64,000 nt of DNA from Klebsormidium nitens (lineage: Eukaryota > Streptophyta > Klebsormidiophyceae > Klebsormidiales > Klebsormidiaceae): positions 62,001 through 126,000 of the forward strand of contig DF237119.1 of assembly GCA_000708835.1 (NCBI GenBank). The letters are read 5' to 3'. Below the pieces are notes generated by a model. That model was not told where the DNA came from, did not search any database, and saw nothing but the letters and a program-made list of their open reading frames with translations. Positions within the stretch are counted from its first letter, which is position 1; each line of letters starts with the position of its first letter. The translations under genes and the position numbers were made by a program. Of the stretch, positions 49,937 to 61,868 are shown in pieces.

Positions 49937-52798
49937 CGTGCTCCCTACCTGGCTTCGCTCCGCAAGGACAGAGATCCTGAAAGCCTTTCTCTCCTCAGAA
50001 ATCCAGAGTTCAAAACGCTAAGAATCAAAAATGCATCAGGAAGGGATTTCGTTTTTCGTTCTCAGAAACTCTGCTTTTCAGCGGTCCTCTCCATTGATGA
50101 TCCAGAAGCGGAGCCTCCAACAATGCTGCTCGAGCAAGGAGGAGTAAGCATTTTCATGCTGTTGTCCCTGCTTCATGATTCAAAGCTCACATTTAGTCAA
50201 ACACAGGAAGACGAGGCTGCGCTCTCTTTGACCAAATCAGCGGCTCGAAGTCTTCGAAAGAGCCTGCATATGCCTCTTTCTGCCTGACCCTAATTGCCAT
50301 GCAAAGCCCTCAGTGACGCGCTCTAATAAAGCTTCCAATCTTTTTTTCTTGCATGCCAACCTGAGAGGTCTTTAACGGGGCAATCTCATGACGATCGCGA
50401 TGACTGTACATGAAAATCCGCGAAGTTTCGCGGTGGCGGAAGCTCCTCAAAATGCAGTGGGTTCACGTCGTCCCCTCAGACAGGGTTAGCTACCGTTCCG
50501 GCCGTATGTCGTACTCGCTGGCAGACAAACAGAGGCTAAGATTGGATGTGGTTAAGGGCGGACTCTGGCCGGAACCTCTTACTTACCTTGGACAGAAAGG
50601 GGCGCGGTGGACCCCTGTTGACGCTTATATTCAGACGGTCCAAGATCTGGTGCAGGTGTCGACGATCCGGATCAGATTGAGGTTAGGCATTCGTGAGCAT
50701 CGGGGTGACGAATCAGCGCATCAAGGAGGAGACAAACACATGCCAGCTTGCGCATGACTCAGCTGTAGAGTTTCAAAAGCCCACAAGTTTGCGAGCGCTC
50801 TGCTCGAGCCCCTTACGTGCAGGCATACGATATATGGTCATGCTCGCGGAGGCTCGACCATCAGGACATGGCTTCCGAGTAAAGTTGTTGATCACGTATG
50901 CAGGCGTTGCAACATATGTACTTTTCTCAAGTCGCTTGAAAGTATGCTATCATAAGCATTTCTCACCGAATGACTCGGGCGCTAGGAAGTCGGCCGATTC
51001 ATGGGCAGAAGCTCCTGCGGCAATGACTGCCGCGTCGGCCAAGTCCAGAGTGGAAGCAAATTTGGTAGTCGATGGTGGGCATGAAAGAGCCATCCGAGAG
51101 CTCACCAGTTTTGCATGTCACTTTGCAGATTAATCTTTCATTTACAACGCGTTCCAACCGGATGGCCTACATTATCCACAATGATAAGGTCTACTGCGGT
51201 CGTTCCGACTCGCATATGCTAAGGTCCTCAAGTCTGATTATCATGATTTGACACGGCATGTGGGTGCGAGCCTCTGCCGCAATGCCACAATTAGTTCGAA
51301 CCGAAGACCATGCCGTGTGATTGAAGCACCTCTCAAAACAAACGCTTCCCTAGCTCGCTTAGGAACGTTGCACCTCAAGAGAATCACACCATTTGAGTTC
51401 CCTGAAGTTGCACTAGAACACCAATTCTACTATCTCTGACTGGCCAAGCTTTCTGGCCGGCTTCCATCGCAGATGAGTATGCCAACCGCTTATGATAAAT
51501 ATGTTGCTTTTTCTTACAACATCCCAGCAATCCCCCCCTTTCCAATCTACTTGCCGTTTGTGTCGTAATTACTGCTGAAACCCTGCACGCGCGTATAAAG
51601 GAATGGGCTTAACGACTCCGACTTGGAGGATCAAGCAAGCTTGTTGGAGTACGGCCTCACGAGTTGCGGATTGTCGATCACCTGCCTCCAGATAAACGGC
51701 GTACAAATCTGGCTTTGCCTCAAAAAGTGAGCACGCATCTTCTGCAAGTCGCGTTGCCCAATAGCTGTCCGTTCGATCCAATCACTGTCCTAGAAGAAGT
51801 TAACTGAATAACTCGCGAGATGGAGAAAAAGAGCAGACTTCCTACAATCTCGTGCGGACCCAGACAGCAAGAGTGGACGGAAAACGGATTAGGCAAGCGC
51901 AATGTGGGCCTCGGGTAAGCAATCGGGGAAACAGGCCTGCTCGAATACATGGCAACCACTCGGAGCGACAACTCTCGCCACCTAGAGCATGCCATAGCGT
52001 ATTGCCTTTCGCCGGAAATCAGTGCATCCGGAATCCACAAGGACGGCGCCGGCATACAGTCCACTATGAGTGAAATCTTCGAGAAGCAGATTGGCCGACC
52101 GGCTACGAATGCGACAGCAGAGAATCCACTCGGTGCACTAGACCCCAAGTACCTACGTGTTTGCTCAACTCTGTAGCAAATTTGGATTCCAAGATACTCG
52201 GTCGACACCGGAAGCAGAGGCTTGTCAACTTACTTCACTGGTTCAGATGGCATCTCCGCGTCCCAGTCCGGTGCCCAGCCGCCGCCCCTTGATGGTCTCG
52301 GTTACCGTCGTGTTCTGCTTCCCTCGTTCCGTCTCTTCCGTTTTGCGGCCCTCCGAGGGAACCGAGCATGCCTTGAGGGGAGTTTGAGGTTGTCTCGGTG
52401 TTGGGGCTACAAAAACGGACGAGGCTCTGCAACAGCCAACGTCTTCGCCCTGCTCTGCTTCTCCGCTGCTCAGCGCCCTCGGGAGGTTGAGCATGTCAGC
52501 CATTTCAGGTTTCCAACTTTGACTACGGTTGACAGGTGGAGAACATTCAAGGAGCGCTGATGGCGTACTATACTCGGAGCTGGTCGGTATGACTTCTTCC
52601 CCAAGACGAGAGCGACCGCGCTAGAATGACTTCCAGAGAGGTTATATGCTTGCTGACTGTCCAAGGGCCCGCGAACTACGCAACCCTGACCTCGGGATAA
52701 GGGCTTTCAGCAGCCTGATGTCCTTAGGCGACATCCGCTCAGATGCAAGGTGCCCCGCAAACTATCTAGTTGGCTTCAATTGGGGAACCGCCTTCTAC
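49937..52798. other. Long region without a supported gene
   Basis: Several ORFs look weakly coding but none joins into a gene. They are 50410-50757 (+, MKIREVSRWRKLLKMQWVHV), 51949-52176 (+, EHAIAYCLSPEISASGIHKD), 51569-51781 (-, LAEDACSLFEAKPDLYAVYL) and 52243-52503 (-, from an ATG at 52503, MADMLNLPRALSSGEAEQGE). Two overlap on opposite strands or lie near each other. They may be fragments of a decayed gene or element. I recognise no domain, no long terminal repeats and no RNA gene. Confidence 0.4.
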
Positions 52799-53877
52799 TC
52801 AACTTGCCAAGTCTCGTGACTCGCCTGCACGGGAGATCACGCCCGTTGCAATAGTGCTTTGCAAGGCGTGGCAGTCCACTGAAGCCCCCTCGCTTCGACG
52901 TAGATTTCTGCAGCTTCCGTCTGCTTCGGCTCGGCTCAAGTTCCTGCTATTTTGCAAAGCCCGTAAGCTCCGTTTCACAGACCGACTTTGGAGGTTTTTT
53001 TCATGAAAGCACTTCTTGCAATATTGTCTCAGCCCGTCAATGCTTCCCGCTTTATACCAGTAATCCTCGGCCGCCTTCAGTTGTTCGCATGCGTGACAAA
53101 CCTTCTCCGACGGTACCCACGTGCCATCCGCTCGCCTTGTCACTATCACTGTTGCGCCTTCGGCCGCAAAGATCGGTCGCTCTTTCTTTGCCCGCCCTTG
53201 CACGTGCGGCCGCTTGCAATAATCCTCCGCCATGCAGGCCTGACACAATCTCTGCAGCCCCCGTTGGTTTCGGGGTTCCTTTTCAAAGAGGGTCTTGTCT
53301 TTTGTCTCACCGCAACAGGGACAGTATGCTTGCCCCTTGGGAACAACCGCCGCAAGGCGCCTCCGCGCTCGGGAGACCTGCGAGAGGCATCCCCGGCAGA
53401 GGTAGTGCACGCCGTCTGGGGACGAGCGCAGCTTCTTGAAGTCGCGCCGGCTGCGCAACTTCAGGCACATGGCACACAGCTTCTCGTGTTCAGTGGATGT
53501 CACCACAACCTGCAAGCCATTGCAGTTGACTGTTTTGGATCCCAACGGTTCCGAAACCAAAGTAAGGAAACTGGTGACTTCGACCACAGTCTATGTATAA
53601 GAGGCCAAATTATGACGCTGGCTCTCTACACTCGGATTGCTTGCTCTCCAGGAGAAACGAGCGCGCAAACGGTATGTAGTTAGCCACAGCTACTCGGCAA
53701 CGGGCCAAGGACATGGCATACTGCATTGCAAACAAAAACTACGTCCGAAACAGAAGACTTCATCTGCAAATGGTATGCCTCTAGCTTCTGAGCAACACAG
53801 TATAAGCCTTCCGGTGCCTTCTTGAGTTCCGCTTAGTGCAGGGAGCAAGGTTAGCATTCTCAGTAGCTTGGCTCACC
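52799..53877 (-). CDS. Triple CxxC zinc-ribbon protein, copy 2 (5' partial model)
   Basis: The last exon is 52799-53509 (711 nt, the same length as in copy 1) and starts VVVTSTEHEKLCAMC after acceptor TTGCAG. Its three units are CAMCLKLRSRRDF...CRGC, CPCCGETKDKTLF...CQAC and CHACEQLKAAEDYW...GLRQYCKKC. An upstream exon ending at 53877 (HPGAVLSE, donor GAG|GTGAGC) joins in phase 0. Its 5' limit is uncertain; the frame is open to 54035. Outside the zinc units the two paralogues differ, and the tail here is Ser/Arg-rich. The copies are inverted relative to each other with USP-A between them. Role unknown; nucleic-acid binding is a guess from the fold. Confidence 0.72.
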
Positions 53878-54035
53878 TCTGACAACACTGCTCCAGGATG
53901 CACCTCATTCAACGGACGCACACCAGACTCCAAGGACAGCTCTTTGTTTGCAGCTGATACTGGCGTTGCCACTCTTGCCAGAGCTCTTGAGGAGCCCTTT
54001 TCACCCTGCACAACCAAAAGATCTGCTTGGTTCAT

Positions 54036-55946
54036 CTACTTAGTGAACGTAATTCTTCCGATAAACCGCACATCGCCTGCCAAGACAGTGTCTGGGTTGT
54101 TTGGTTCAGAAGCTTGTTATAGAATCAGAACCATCTCTGGCTTCCTAGTGGGGCAATAGAAGGACCGATCGCTGTAAGATAACTGGCTCGTCATGCTGTG
54201 TTCAGAGAAGTGCAAGAATCCGCGGACCCCCCTAAAACAGACCTTGCCTCCCGAGCTGGGAGCGGGAAGTATTCTGGATCAACTTGAGTTCGCTATCGGT
54301 CATCCAGGAGTATTTATGGCTCAACTCCTCCCGAGAAAAAGGATCAGCATTTGCCCACCCCGTAAGGTCACCCACGAAGGTTCATACTCCTGACTGAAGA
54401 CTTCAAAGCGCTAATTCACGACGCCAAGCGCCTCACCGTGTGCTTTACATTGGCCCCCCTTTGCCCAGGCTTGTTTGCTTCTCTGGCGTCGTCGCTTGTT
54501 TGCTTTTGACGGCCCCCACTCCAGAGTTTCCTATCAAAGAGCGAGAGATGTCGGACAAGTGAAGGGCTTCTTTGGGGTGTCCTCAAGGCTGCTCTGCAGC
54601 CTGGCAAAAGTCTGAAGAAGAAAGCCATCACTGTCACCGTGCTGTGTACACGACGAATTGGACATGAGCTAGGATATGTCTCGCTTCTCTGTGAACAAGC
54701 TTGCAACTGGCCTTTGGGATAGCAAGTACACCAGAAATGATACCAGCATGATACTTTCGTTCATTGAAAGAGATTCACGTCTCTACCCAAGGCTTCATCC
54801 ACGAAGAGCCCGGCTGACACAATTGCCTGCAAAGCGCCTGCACAAAGATTTATGCAGCTCGCACGGTCCTGGCATCATGGATCTGTGGCTGACCGCTGGG
54901 ATTCGGAACCTCCTTGCTCAGAGCTTCAAGTTCGTAACACTGACAGAGGGCTGACAGATTGCGCCTGCCCGTTTCAGTTGAGCGCTGGTTTGAAGTTGAT
55001 CGAACACAAGATTTCCTTCACTTGCCCGCTTCCTAGCTGCTGCTTGAAAGGCTCGGCGATGAATGGTGACGGTCACTGCTGATGACTTTGCACCGTCGAT
55101 TATCCAGCTTACTTTCAAGGCTCTTATCGGACGGCTGCTGCTTCCGAATTCCATGTTTCAAAATCGATCGACGGCTCGCAATGCTCCTCTTTGAAAGGGC
55201 ACAAAGCCTGCCCCAGGGGATCCCTCGGTCGCAGGTCCAGGGCTTGAAAGTTTGCATGAGCACTTTAAATTTGAGCAGCCGTTTGCAATATATCTAGAGC
55301 GGAACTCACAGCTGGAGAAGGTCCTCCACTATGGAGCCGAATGGGCTAGTACAATTGCCTCCCGCAATAGCATAGGGATCTGCCAAGCAAAAATATAAGC
55401 TGCAGTAACTTCGCCACTCATTTAAGAAATCTGCAAGTCAGCGCCAGCAAGTGGGCTTTCAGTGACAAAAACCCTTGCAGCAGATGACTTCAGAGATACA
55501 GTTGTCAGCTTCGGAAAAGGTTTGAAGAATTGTGAGAATTTTCGACAGCGAGGGCCCTTGCAGCCAGTGTGTTCCTCTCTGCACCGTCTTGTCATTGTGT
55601 GTGCTTTGGAGGTGCACATCAGTAATATCCCATAGGGCGTGGGCTCAAAGACCCCAGCGACTGTTCATGGTATGCAAGCTTGCAAGCTTCATGAAGACAC
55701 GCACTAGATAATGAATGCTGATCCGAGATTACTTAGAAGTCGTGCAAATATAGCGCTCCAGTAAGGACGGCGAAATGCGCAATCTTACTGCATGCATGCT
55801 GGCAGTCTGGAAATCTATAGCAAATCTGCACGTTTTGGCAGATCCAAGAAACCAATTGCACGTGGGAGCAATGTTCACCGCCCATGAGCAAGTAGGACCC
55901 GGTGCATGGTGTTCACTGCAACAGTCAGGGGGTTACATACTTACTT
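54036..55946. other. Intergenic, only doubtful ORFs
   Basis: This lies upstream of zinc-ribbon copy 2. Short ORFs on both strands (for example 54676-54954 +, 55422-55619 -) have no recognised domain or convincing splice links. No repeats are seen. Confidence 0.4.
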
Positions 55947-56201
55947 TCAGCGGTTGGCATTACACGTACCTTTCACTACTGACTTTGAGAATCGAGTACA
56001 CATCTCTACAAGACGCAGCTCGGAAGGTTTTTCGGCAATGTCAATCGGCTCTTCCGCGGTCACAGTCAGGACCCAAGTCGTCGCATCGCAAGCGCTGGTT
56101 CCCGAATCCTCAAGCGCGGGACCTTTCAGCCACTTTTCAATTGAGTCCATAACGGTGCGCCCATCTGGTCTCTTCCGCGGCACCCAACCTCTGACATTCA
56201 T
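55947..56201 (-). other. Possible coding exon of an unknown minus-strand gene
   Basis: This minus-strand frame reads well as protein: MNVRGWVPRKRPDGRTVMDS, TWVLTVTAEEPIDIAEKPSE, MCTRFSKSVVKG. It contains a donor-like G|GTACGT near 55966. It starts 138 bp below the USP-B stop codon, so it could be a separate gene or read-through 3' UTR. The next candidate piece downstream, 55422-55619, cannot be joined with confidence. Confidence 0.25.
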
Positions 56202-56338
56202 CTACAAACCTAACTCCCTTGACTGGTGTTCACAAACCTTCCAATCAGCAGCCTCAGAGGGCTGGTAAAATCTAGTGGTCTTCGAGAAGGACGCACTTGA
56301 AGCCGCGCGGCCCCGTTTGCTCCACGTTCCGTTTCCGT

Positions 56339-58714
56339 TCATGCGTACATGGGCGCCGTTCCCGCCTGGGGCACCACGGTCACCGGCACCGGACTGTTTG
56401 CCACCAAGTGGCTGCCGACGCTGCCGAGGAAGAGACTGCAACACAGGAAGGAATCTTCCTACTCCCATCATACAGTCTATTATTAGTAGTTTGGGGTAGA
56501 GTCAAGGGACGTCGACTGCCTGCTGACAGGTGACGAGATAATCGATTCGTTCAATATCCACCGACTATTGTTCAAATAGCAATTTCGATAAGATGTCGCC
56601 TTTGTCAATTGGGCCCAGAATCACGTTTGGATAGTCTGCAGCCAAGCTTGATCCGCCCTGCAAAGCTGCTCCTTTCAACTACCAGCGTGCGGAGGAACTT
56701 GAAGGTCGAAGAGACCTAAAATGTATCTCGGATTTGAATGGGATTTCAGTTCTATCGAGCACGATCATGTTTTTGCAACATCTTGCGGATTCGACGGCTT
56801 GCCTTCGGCAAGATGCTTTGATTCTTGACAGGAGCTCCAATCTGCTTGAACCCTGGCCAGGAAAAGTGTTCTCGAGAAGATCTCTAACTTCAAAGCTGCG
56901 GATAAGCAAAGACTGGATTGATCCACGGTAAGACAAGCACCGCAGCAAAAACCCAGTTACACAGCTGGGAGTAAACAAACCTGAGTTCGAAAGTGGATCG
57001 AGGAGGCTTTACCGCGCCACGGCGCTGAGGCCCCGGTTCCCGACCACCAGCATGTCCACCGGGTGCATCGCCACGTACTCCTGGATCGCGTCTGGGGGAT
57101 CCCCCTCAATGATGGTCTAGTTACACGGAACCTGGTCGGGAGAGTCACACCGCGCAGTTAGACGACCGGTTAGGCAACTGGTTGAAAACATGCAGATCGG
57201 CGCCACGTTGATTTGCGAGGGTCCGTTGTGAGAATGCTACGAAGAGTTTGAGAGAAGGGAACCGCAAAAGGAGTCTTTTGCTGGGGCCAGCCTCCAAACG
57301 AATGCAAAAGATTCGTTGCTTCTCCTTCACGACCCTATATTGTCATACGTTGATTCTACCTCAAAGCGCAAAGTTGAATGAAGTCTAAGCTCGAGGCCCA
57401 GATGAATTGAAGAAACGCGGGACGCCTTCTCGGCATGGCCCTGGGAGTGAGCATCCAACTTCCGAAGATCTGAGACTGTGAGCGCACCACATTCTAACTG
57501 CATAGAGAGGGGCTTCCAGTCTTCGTTCAAAACTGTCTGATCAGACCACCACAGAACTGGTAAATTGGAAGACTCAATCCTTACTTTATCAAAAAGCAGC
57601 TTTCCCAAGTCTTCTTCCAGAAGGAGCGTTACAAGTGAGGAACAAAACTCATCAAAACGAGACGCTATTCAGGACTCAGACGTTCATAAAAAACAGACGA
57701 GGCTCACCCCGGCAAGTTCGGACAGCTGCTGCAGCTCGTGTCGCGCTTCTTTGCGTCGCGCCTCGTCCTCTTCTTGAAGGATCCGCCGCTCGTGGTCGCT
57801 GTACACGGCCTCCTCGGCTGCGAAGGCGGCTGAAAAGATTCTTTCGCGTGAGCGAATCGTTTTGAGGGAGCTCAGTCGACCTTCCAGAGTTGCTCTCTTG
57901 AATCGGCAAAGACTTCCTCTGAACGGCTTGTAGAGTTGAGTCATAGTGGCGATTGGCCGTAGCTGAGGACATGATTGTGATTTGGGCCTTACGGCCAATT
58001 GACCGTAGTTCAGAGTTCTCAATTCAGTCGCGAGCCGATTTGAGCATTTCCAATGTGGTCCTAGACTGCTGAGTCGCAAAGCAATAGGTTTCTGTGATCA
58101 AACTGGTGATCAAATAAGGTGTCTTGGACCGAAAGTATACCATTGTCATTCTGAGAAAGAAGGGCCAACTGATCAAAGTTTTAGCATCAAGCTAGACACT
58201 ATCATGTACCCAAATGATAATGAAGATCCAGATCTCATACCGGTGCCTGTTGTTGATTTGAAATTCAAGTGTGTCGCACCTGCATCAGTCCCCAGCCCTG
58301 CCAACATCCTACATGAGCTTCTAAAGCATCGACCTGCTTCCTGCTACATTTATCGATATTCATCAAATTTACTGAGCCAACATCTCACATTTTGCTAACC
58401 CCCGGTGCAAGTTTTTGCCATTCTGCTTCCAGAAAATCAGAACTGAAATCTGCTCGAAAGATTGTGTCCAACTCACGGTTCATGGGCTCAAAGGCCCGCA
58501 CCAGAGTGACCCTATCCCCACGCTCCGGGTTGACCAGCGTCTCTCTCACAAACTTGAACGCCGCAAAGGACCCCTCAGAACCGTCGATCCCGCACACGAT
58601 GCGCCGTCCGCCCGCGCTCCTGGCCGGCCGAACTTCAGAGGGTTCAGAGGTTTCTGCCTGCTTCTCTTCGGCTTGCTGCGCGGCCGCAGAAGCGGCGGGA
58701 ATCGTGTCCGCCAT
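56339..58714 (-). CDS. Universal stress protein, USP-B
   Basis: Four exons join in phase: 58477-58714, 57708-57829, 57013-57116 and 56339-56435, giving 186 aa. After a charged N-terminus, beta-1 is RRIVCGIDGSEGSFAAFKFV. Exon 2 is an amphipathic helix (AVYSDHERRILQEEDEARRK). Exon 3 gives TIIEGDPPDAIQEYVAMHPV and DMLVVGNRGLSAVAR, and exon 4 gives LFLGSVGSHLVANSPVPVTV. The loop GNRGLSAVARLFLGSVG keeps the canonical G-x2-G-x9-G-S spacing, so nucleotide binding is plausible. Exon 3 is 15 nt shorter than in its paralogues: the homologous first five codons end in an in-frame TAG, and the model uses that TAG as the acceptor. USP-B is head to head with USP-C (699 bp between ATGs), suggesting a shared promoter region. 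Confidence 0.87.
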
Positions 58715-59413
58715 TTTGGTGGCGCCGCTCTCTGTGCTGCGCGCGTTGCTGCGCCTGTCGGGAAGCTACAACCTCGAAAGATTTTGCCCCATGCCTTTGA
58801 AAAGCGAGAGGCGAGGCACCGGGAGTCGAAGTGCCGTGGTCATTTGAGGATTGAATTCTCTTGGAAAAGCATCTTCATGGCTGAGCAGTTTGCTTTCAGT
58901 GGGCGGAGTTGAGAGCAGATTGTCCGTATGCAGGAATTCAGTTCTTCGGCCTCTCGCGGTGGTCTGAAACGGGAATTGGGCGATCCTGGCCGACGAGGCG
59001 TCGCAGTGTCCACGTCACAACTCGATTCCGTTCTGCTTCGTCACGCGCACAGCGAACCCCCATGCGCAACGATCACCACTCTTTTGAAACCGACTCTGCA
59101 TCAAGGTCGCTGGTTCGACGTAAGCAGAACGAGTGCGCCTCTTCCCGCAGGCTACACCACGTCAACTGTGCTGCGCCCACTGATTTTCAAAGTTTGAGCT
59201 TTTTCTTCCAAGACTAGGAACGCCCCACCAGGAAGACAGCTGTCTGAGGAGTCTGCTCTGGCTGACGCTGCGAGGAAGAGGGATGAATGTCCAACTGCAG
59301 GTCGAGCTTTGAGAAGCATGCTGCAGAGGTGTTGCTTTGAGAGCTTGCGTGAAAGTTAAGGCGGGCCTTGATCAACCCTCTAAGGAGCGCCTGCTCTTCA
59401 GAACCTGAGAAAA
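58715..59413. promoter_or_regulatory. Divergent promoter region between USP-B and USP-C
   Basis: The two USP genes start 699 bp apart in opposite directions. The interval should contain both promoters and 5' UTRs. I recognise no named stress element with confidence. The short ORFs here (for example 58928-59197) do not look coding. Confidence 0.45.
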
Positions 59414-61868
59414 ATGGAGCGCTCTTCGGCTGCAGCTTCTGCAGCAACTGAAACAGAGCCCGCGCAATCTCAAAAAGAGGAACCCCAAACCTCTGGCGAA
59501 AGGGAGGAGAGCGGAGGAGGGAGCGCGCGCGCGGCCGCGGACGGGCGGCGCATCCTGTGCGCGTACGACGGGTCGAAGGGCGCGCGCGCGGCGTTCGAGT
59601 TCGCCAGCGAAAGACTCGCCTGCCCGTCGGAGCGGAGTGACAGCATAGTCCTTTACGAAGCCGTGGAGTCCATCAGCCGTGAGCTCCGAGTTCACCTACA
59701 ATCACGGACTGGAAATTGATTCTAGAAATTTATTCCAGCAATACAGAATCTTTATAAGCAGTCTTTGTCTTCCATTCTGTGCGGATTACGTTTTCTTCAG
59801 TGTTATGGCGATTGAGAGCGAGGATGGATTCGAAATCAGAATCTTTTGATGGGAAGAGGGCACATTGGGTTAAGACTTGGTCAATTTTCTGCTTGAATTC
59901 ACAGCCTATGAACGTTTTCCGTCAGAGCAATGCTTGTGTTTTTGTCGGTCCCAAATCCGGATCAATCTGAATAGCGATTTGCTTGCCTCGAAATAGCAAC
60001 GGCGGAGAAAGGGATCTTCTAGACGTTATAATCTCTGGTCGATGTCCTGCCTGCGCACAGTCTGCCCAAAAATGGTTTGAAGCACAGTTTGTTTATCAAA
60101 TGCTCTACAAAGAAAGCTCCGATCGCTCAAATCTGCAAGCAAGACTTTAATCATATGGTTCTCCGTCCGCTCTTTTGAAAATTGCTTGCGCCTTAACCTT
60201 CCAACTTCGCTGAAATAGACGAATCCAGTGAATGTGAATCTGGCGTCATCGTCTGACCCGTCAGTGCGCGCGCAGCGGCCACTTCGTTCATGGCCACGGA
60301 GAGCATGATTACGAAGCCGGAGTCGCTCCAGCGAGAAGAGACGCGGCGCATCAACCAGTCCCTCCAGGGACTTCAGGAGCTAGCCATGTCAACTAAGGTA
60401 CGGCCACTCGCAACTTCCTTGAACTTTCCATAACATTCTTGAGTGGATTCTCTGCCAAACAGCACAAGAATACTGAAGAGAGTTGCCGTGAACGTCGAAG
60501 ATTTCTGAAGCGACAGCTTACGTATCGACTGCGCGTGTCGGGAATTGGTATACGTTATTAGGTGCCCATTTGTGTTGCTATTTCTGGACCAAATTACGAA
60601 GCTTTCACGTTTTCCGTACGATCTGAAGGCTTCAGGAATTCGCCTCTAGGGAGAGTGCTGAATGGCTCTTCAAACCATTGCGCCCATATATAATACCGTT
60701 TTTATTTCTTTTTAATGTTATTTAGCCATTGGATGTCTCCGTGGCGGTTGGAAGCGGTGCTGGAAACTCTCACAAGTTTCCTTTCCTTTCTGATAGCTCA
60801 AACCTGAATTGACGCCTTTACGAAGAATCTATGTCCGCCATTTTCGCCGCTCAAAAGGTGCAAATTACCGGAGCAGGTTATAAGCGTCTTGGACACTATT
60901 TTGCGAAATGGAAAAAGTCGAGACCTCCGTTTAGTAAGCAGCATTTGAGACCTTTCAATCTGGAGTTCTGTTCCTCTCGACCGGCAGAGGCTCTCTTCTT
61001 TAAGGGCAAAGGGCTTTGCGTTTTGACCTGGCAGCTCTCTTTCTGAAGCTTCGGTCGCTTTGAGCGCGCGCGCGACTAGCGGCGGTGTGGATGAACCTGA
61101 CGTTATTCCCGGTTCTTGCTCCCAGGTCCCGTGTGAGCCGGTGGTAATGATGGGCGATGCCCGGGAGGCGATTCCCGAGTACATTGCCAAGCACCCGGTG
61201 GACCTCGTCGTGGTGGGCAGTCGGGGAATGAGCGCCATCAAGCGGTGAGCTGAATCTCCTGTATACCCGAGCCTACATAGTTGCGAATCTGTGCCCTTTG
61301 AAAAGTGCACACTTTTGTCGGAATCGTTAAGTTGTGGCCTACCATACTCCAGAACGTGAAAGAACGGAAAATACGGCAGCATATGGCACCAAAACTCAGC
61401 ATTGATCAGAAGCCAATCCAGAGATGGATCCGTGACAACGAGCAACCTTGTGTCGCCTCATGCGAGGTAGGCCCGTGTGTTCTTCAAACCTTAAATGCTC
61501 CCAGATTTACGATAAGTCGTGCGAGAGAAAGTCTGTGAGCAACAACAAGGACAGCAAGTCAATCCGTCCCTCTACTTCGATGAGTCAGAAAGTCCCCAAG
61601 AAACTGCTTATCCCCTTCTGGTTCATCTCCGCAGGTCCCCTCAGCATCTGCATCAATCCTGGGCGGGATCATGATTTCGGGGGACTGCGACCCCATAATT
61701 TATACGAAGCCATCAGAACAGTTTATCTTGAACATGAGTTTCCCTGTAAATAGCAGCTTTACTTGCATCCGTTCCGTGCTCTGCAGATTCTTCTTGGGGA
61801 GCGTCAGCACATTCCTGGTGCAACACTGCACGGTTCCGGTCGTGGTCGTTCCGCCGCCCGCGAAATAA
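59414..61868 (+). CDS. Universal stress protein, USP-C
   Basis: Four exons join in exact phase: 59414-59678, 60276-60397, 61126-61244 and 61787-61868, giving 195 aa. A low-complexity Ala/Glu/Ser N-terminus precedes beta-1 (RRILCAYDGSKGARAAFEFA). Exon 2 is a helix (RREE-like ETRRINQSLQGLQELAMSTK). Exon 3 gives VPCEPVVMMGDAREAIPEYI and HPVDLVVVGSRGMSAIKR, and exon 4 gives FFLGSVSTFLVQHCTVPVVV. The loop GSRGMSAIKRFFLGSVS has the full G-x2-G-x9-G-S ATP-binding motif, so this is the most canonical complete copy. It is the only one on the plus strand. Its introns (about 600, 730 and 540 bp) are compositionally ordinary. A large minus-strand ORF at 60798-61445 over the second intron and exon 3 is a shadow. 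Confidence 0.9.

Noticed and set aside
51720-52208. 162-aa minus-strand ORF (GERQYAMACSRWRELSLRVV)
   Set aside because: Protein-like in places, but a plus-strand frame over the same bases looks equally good, no family is recognised and no splice partners were found.
60798-61445. 215-aa minus-strand ORF
   Set aside because: It overlaps exon 3 of USP-C antisense, has no family signature, and the USP exons on the plus strand join in exact phase.
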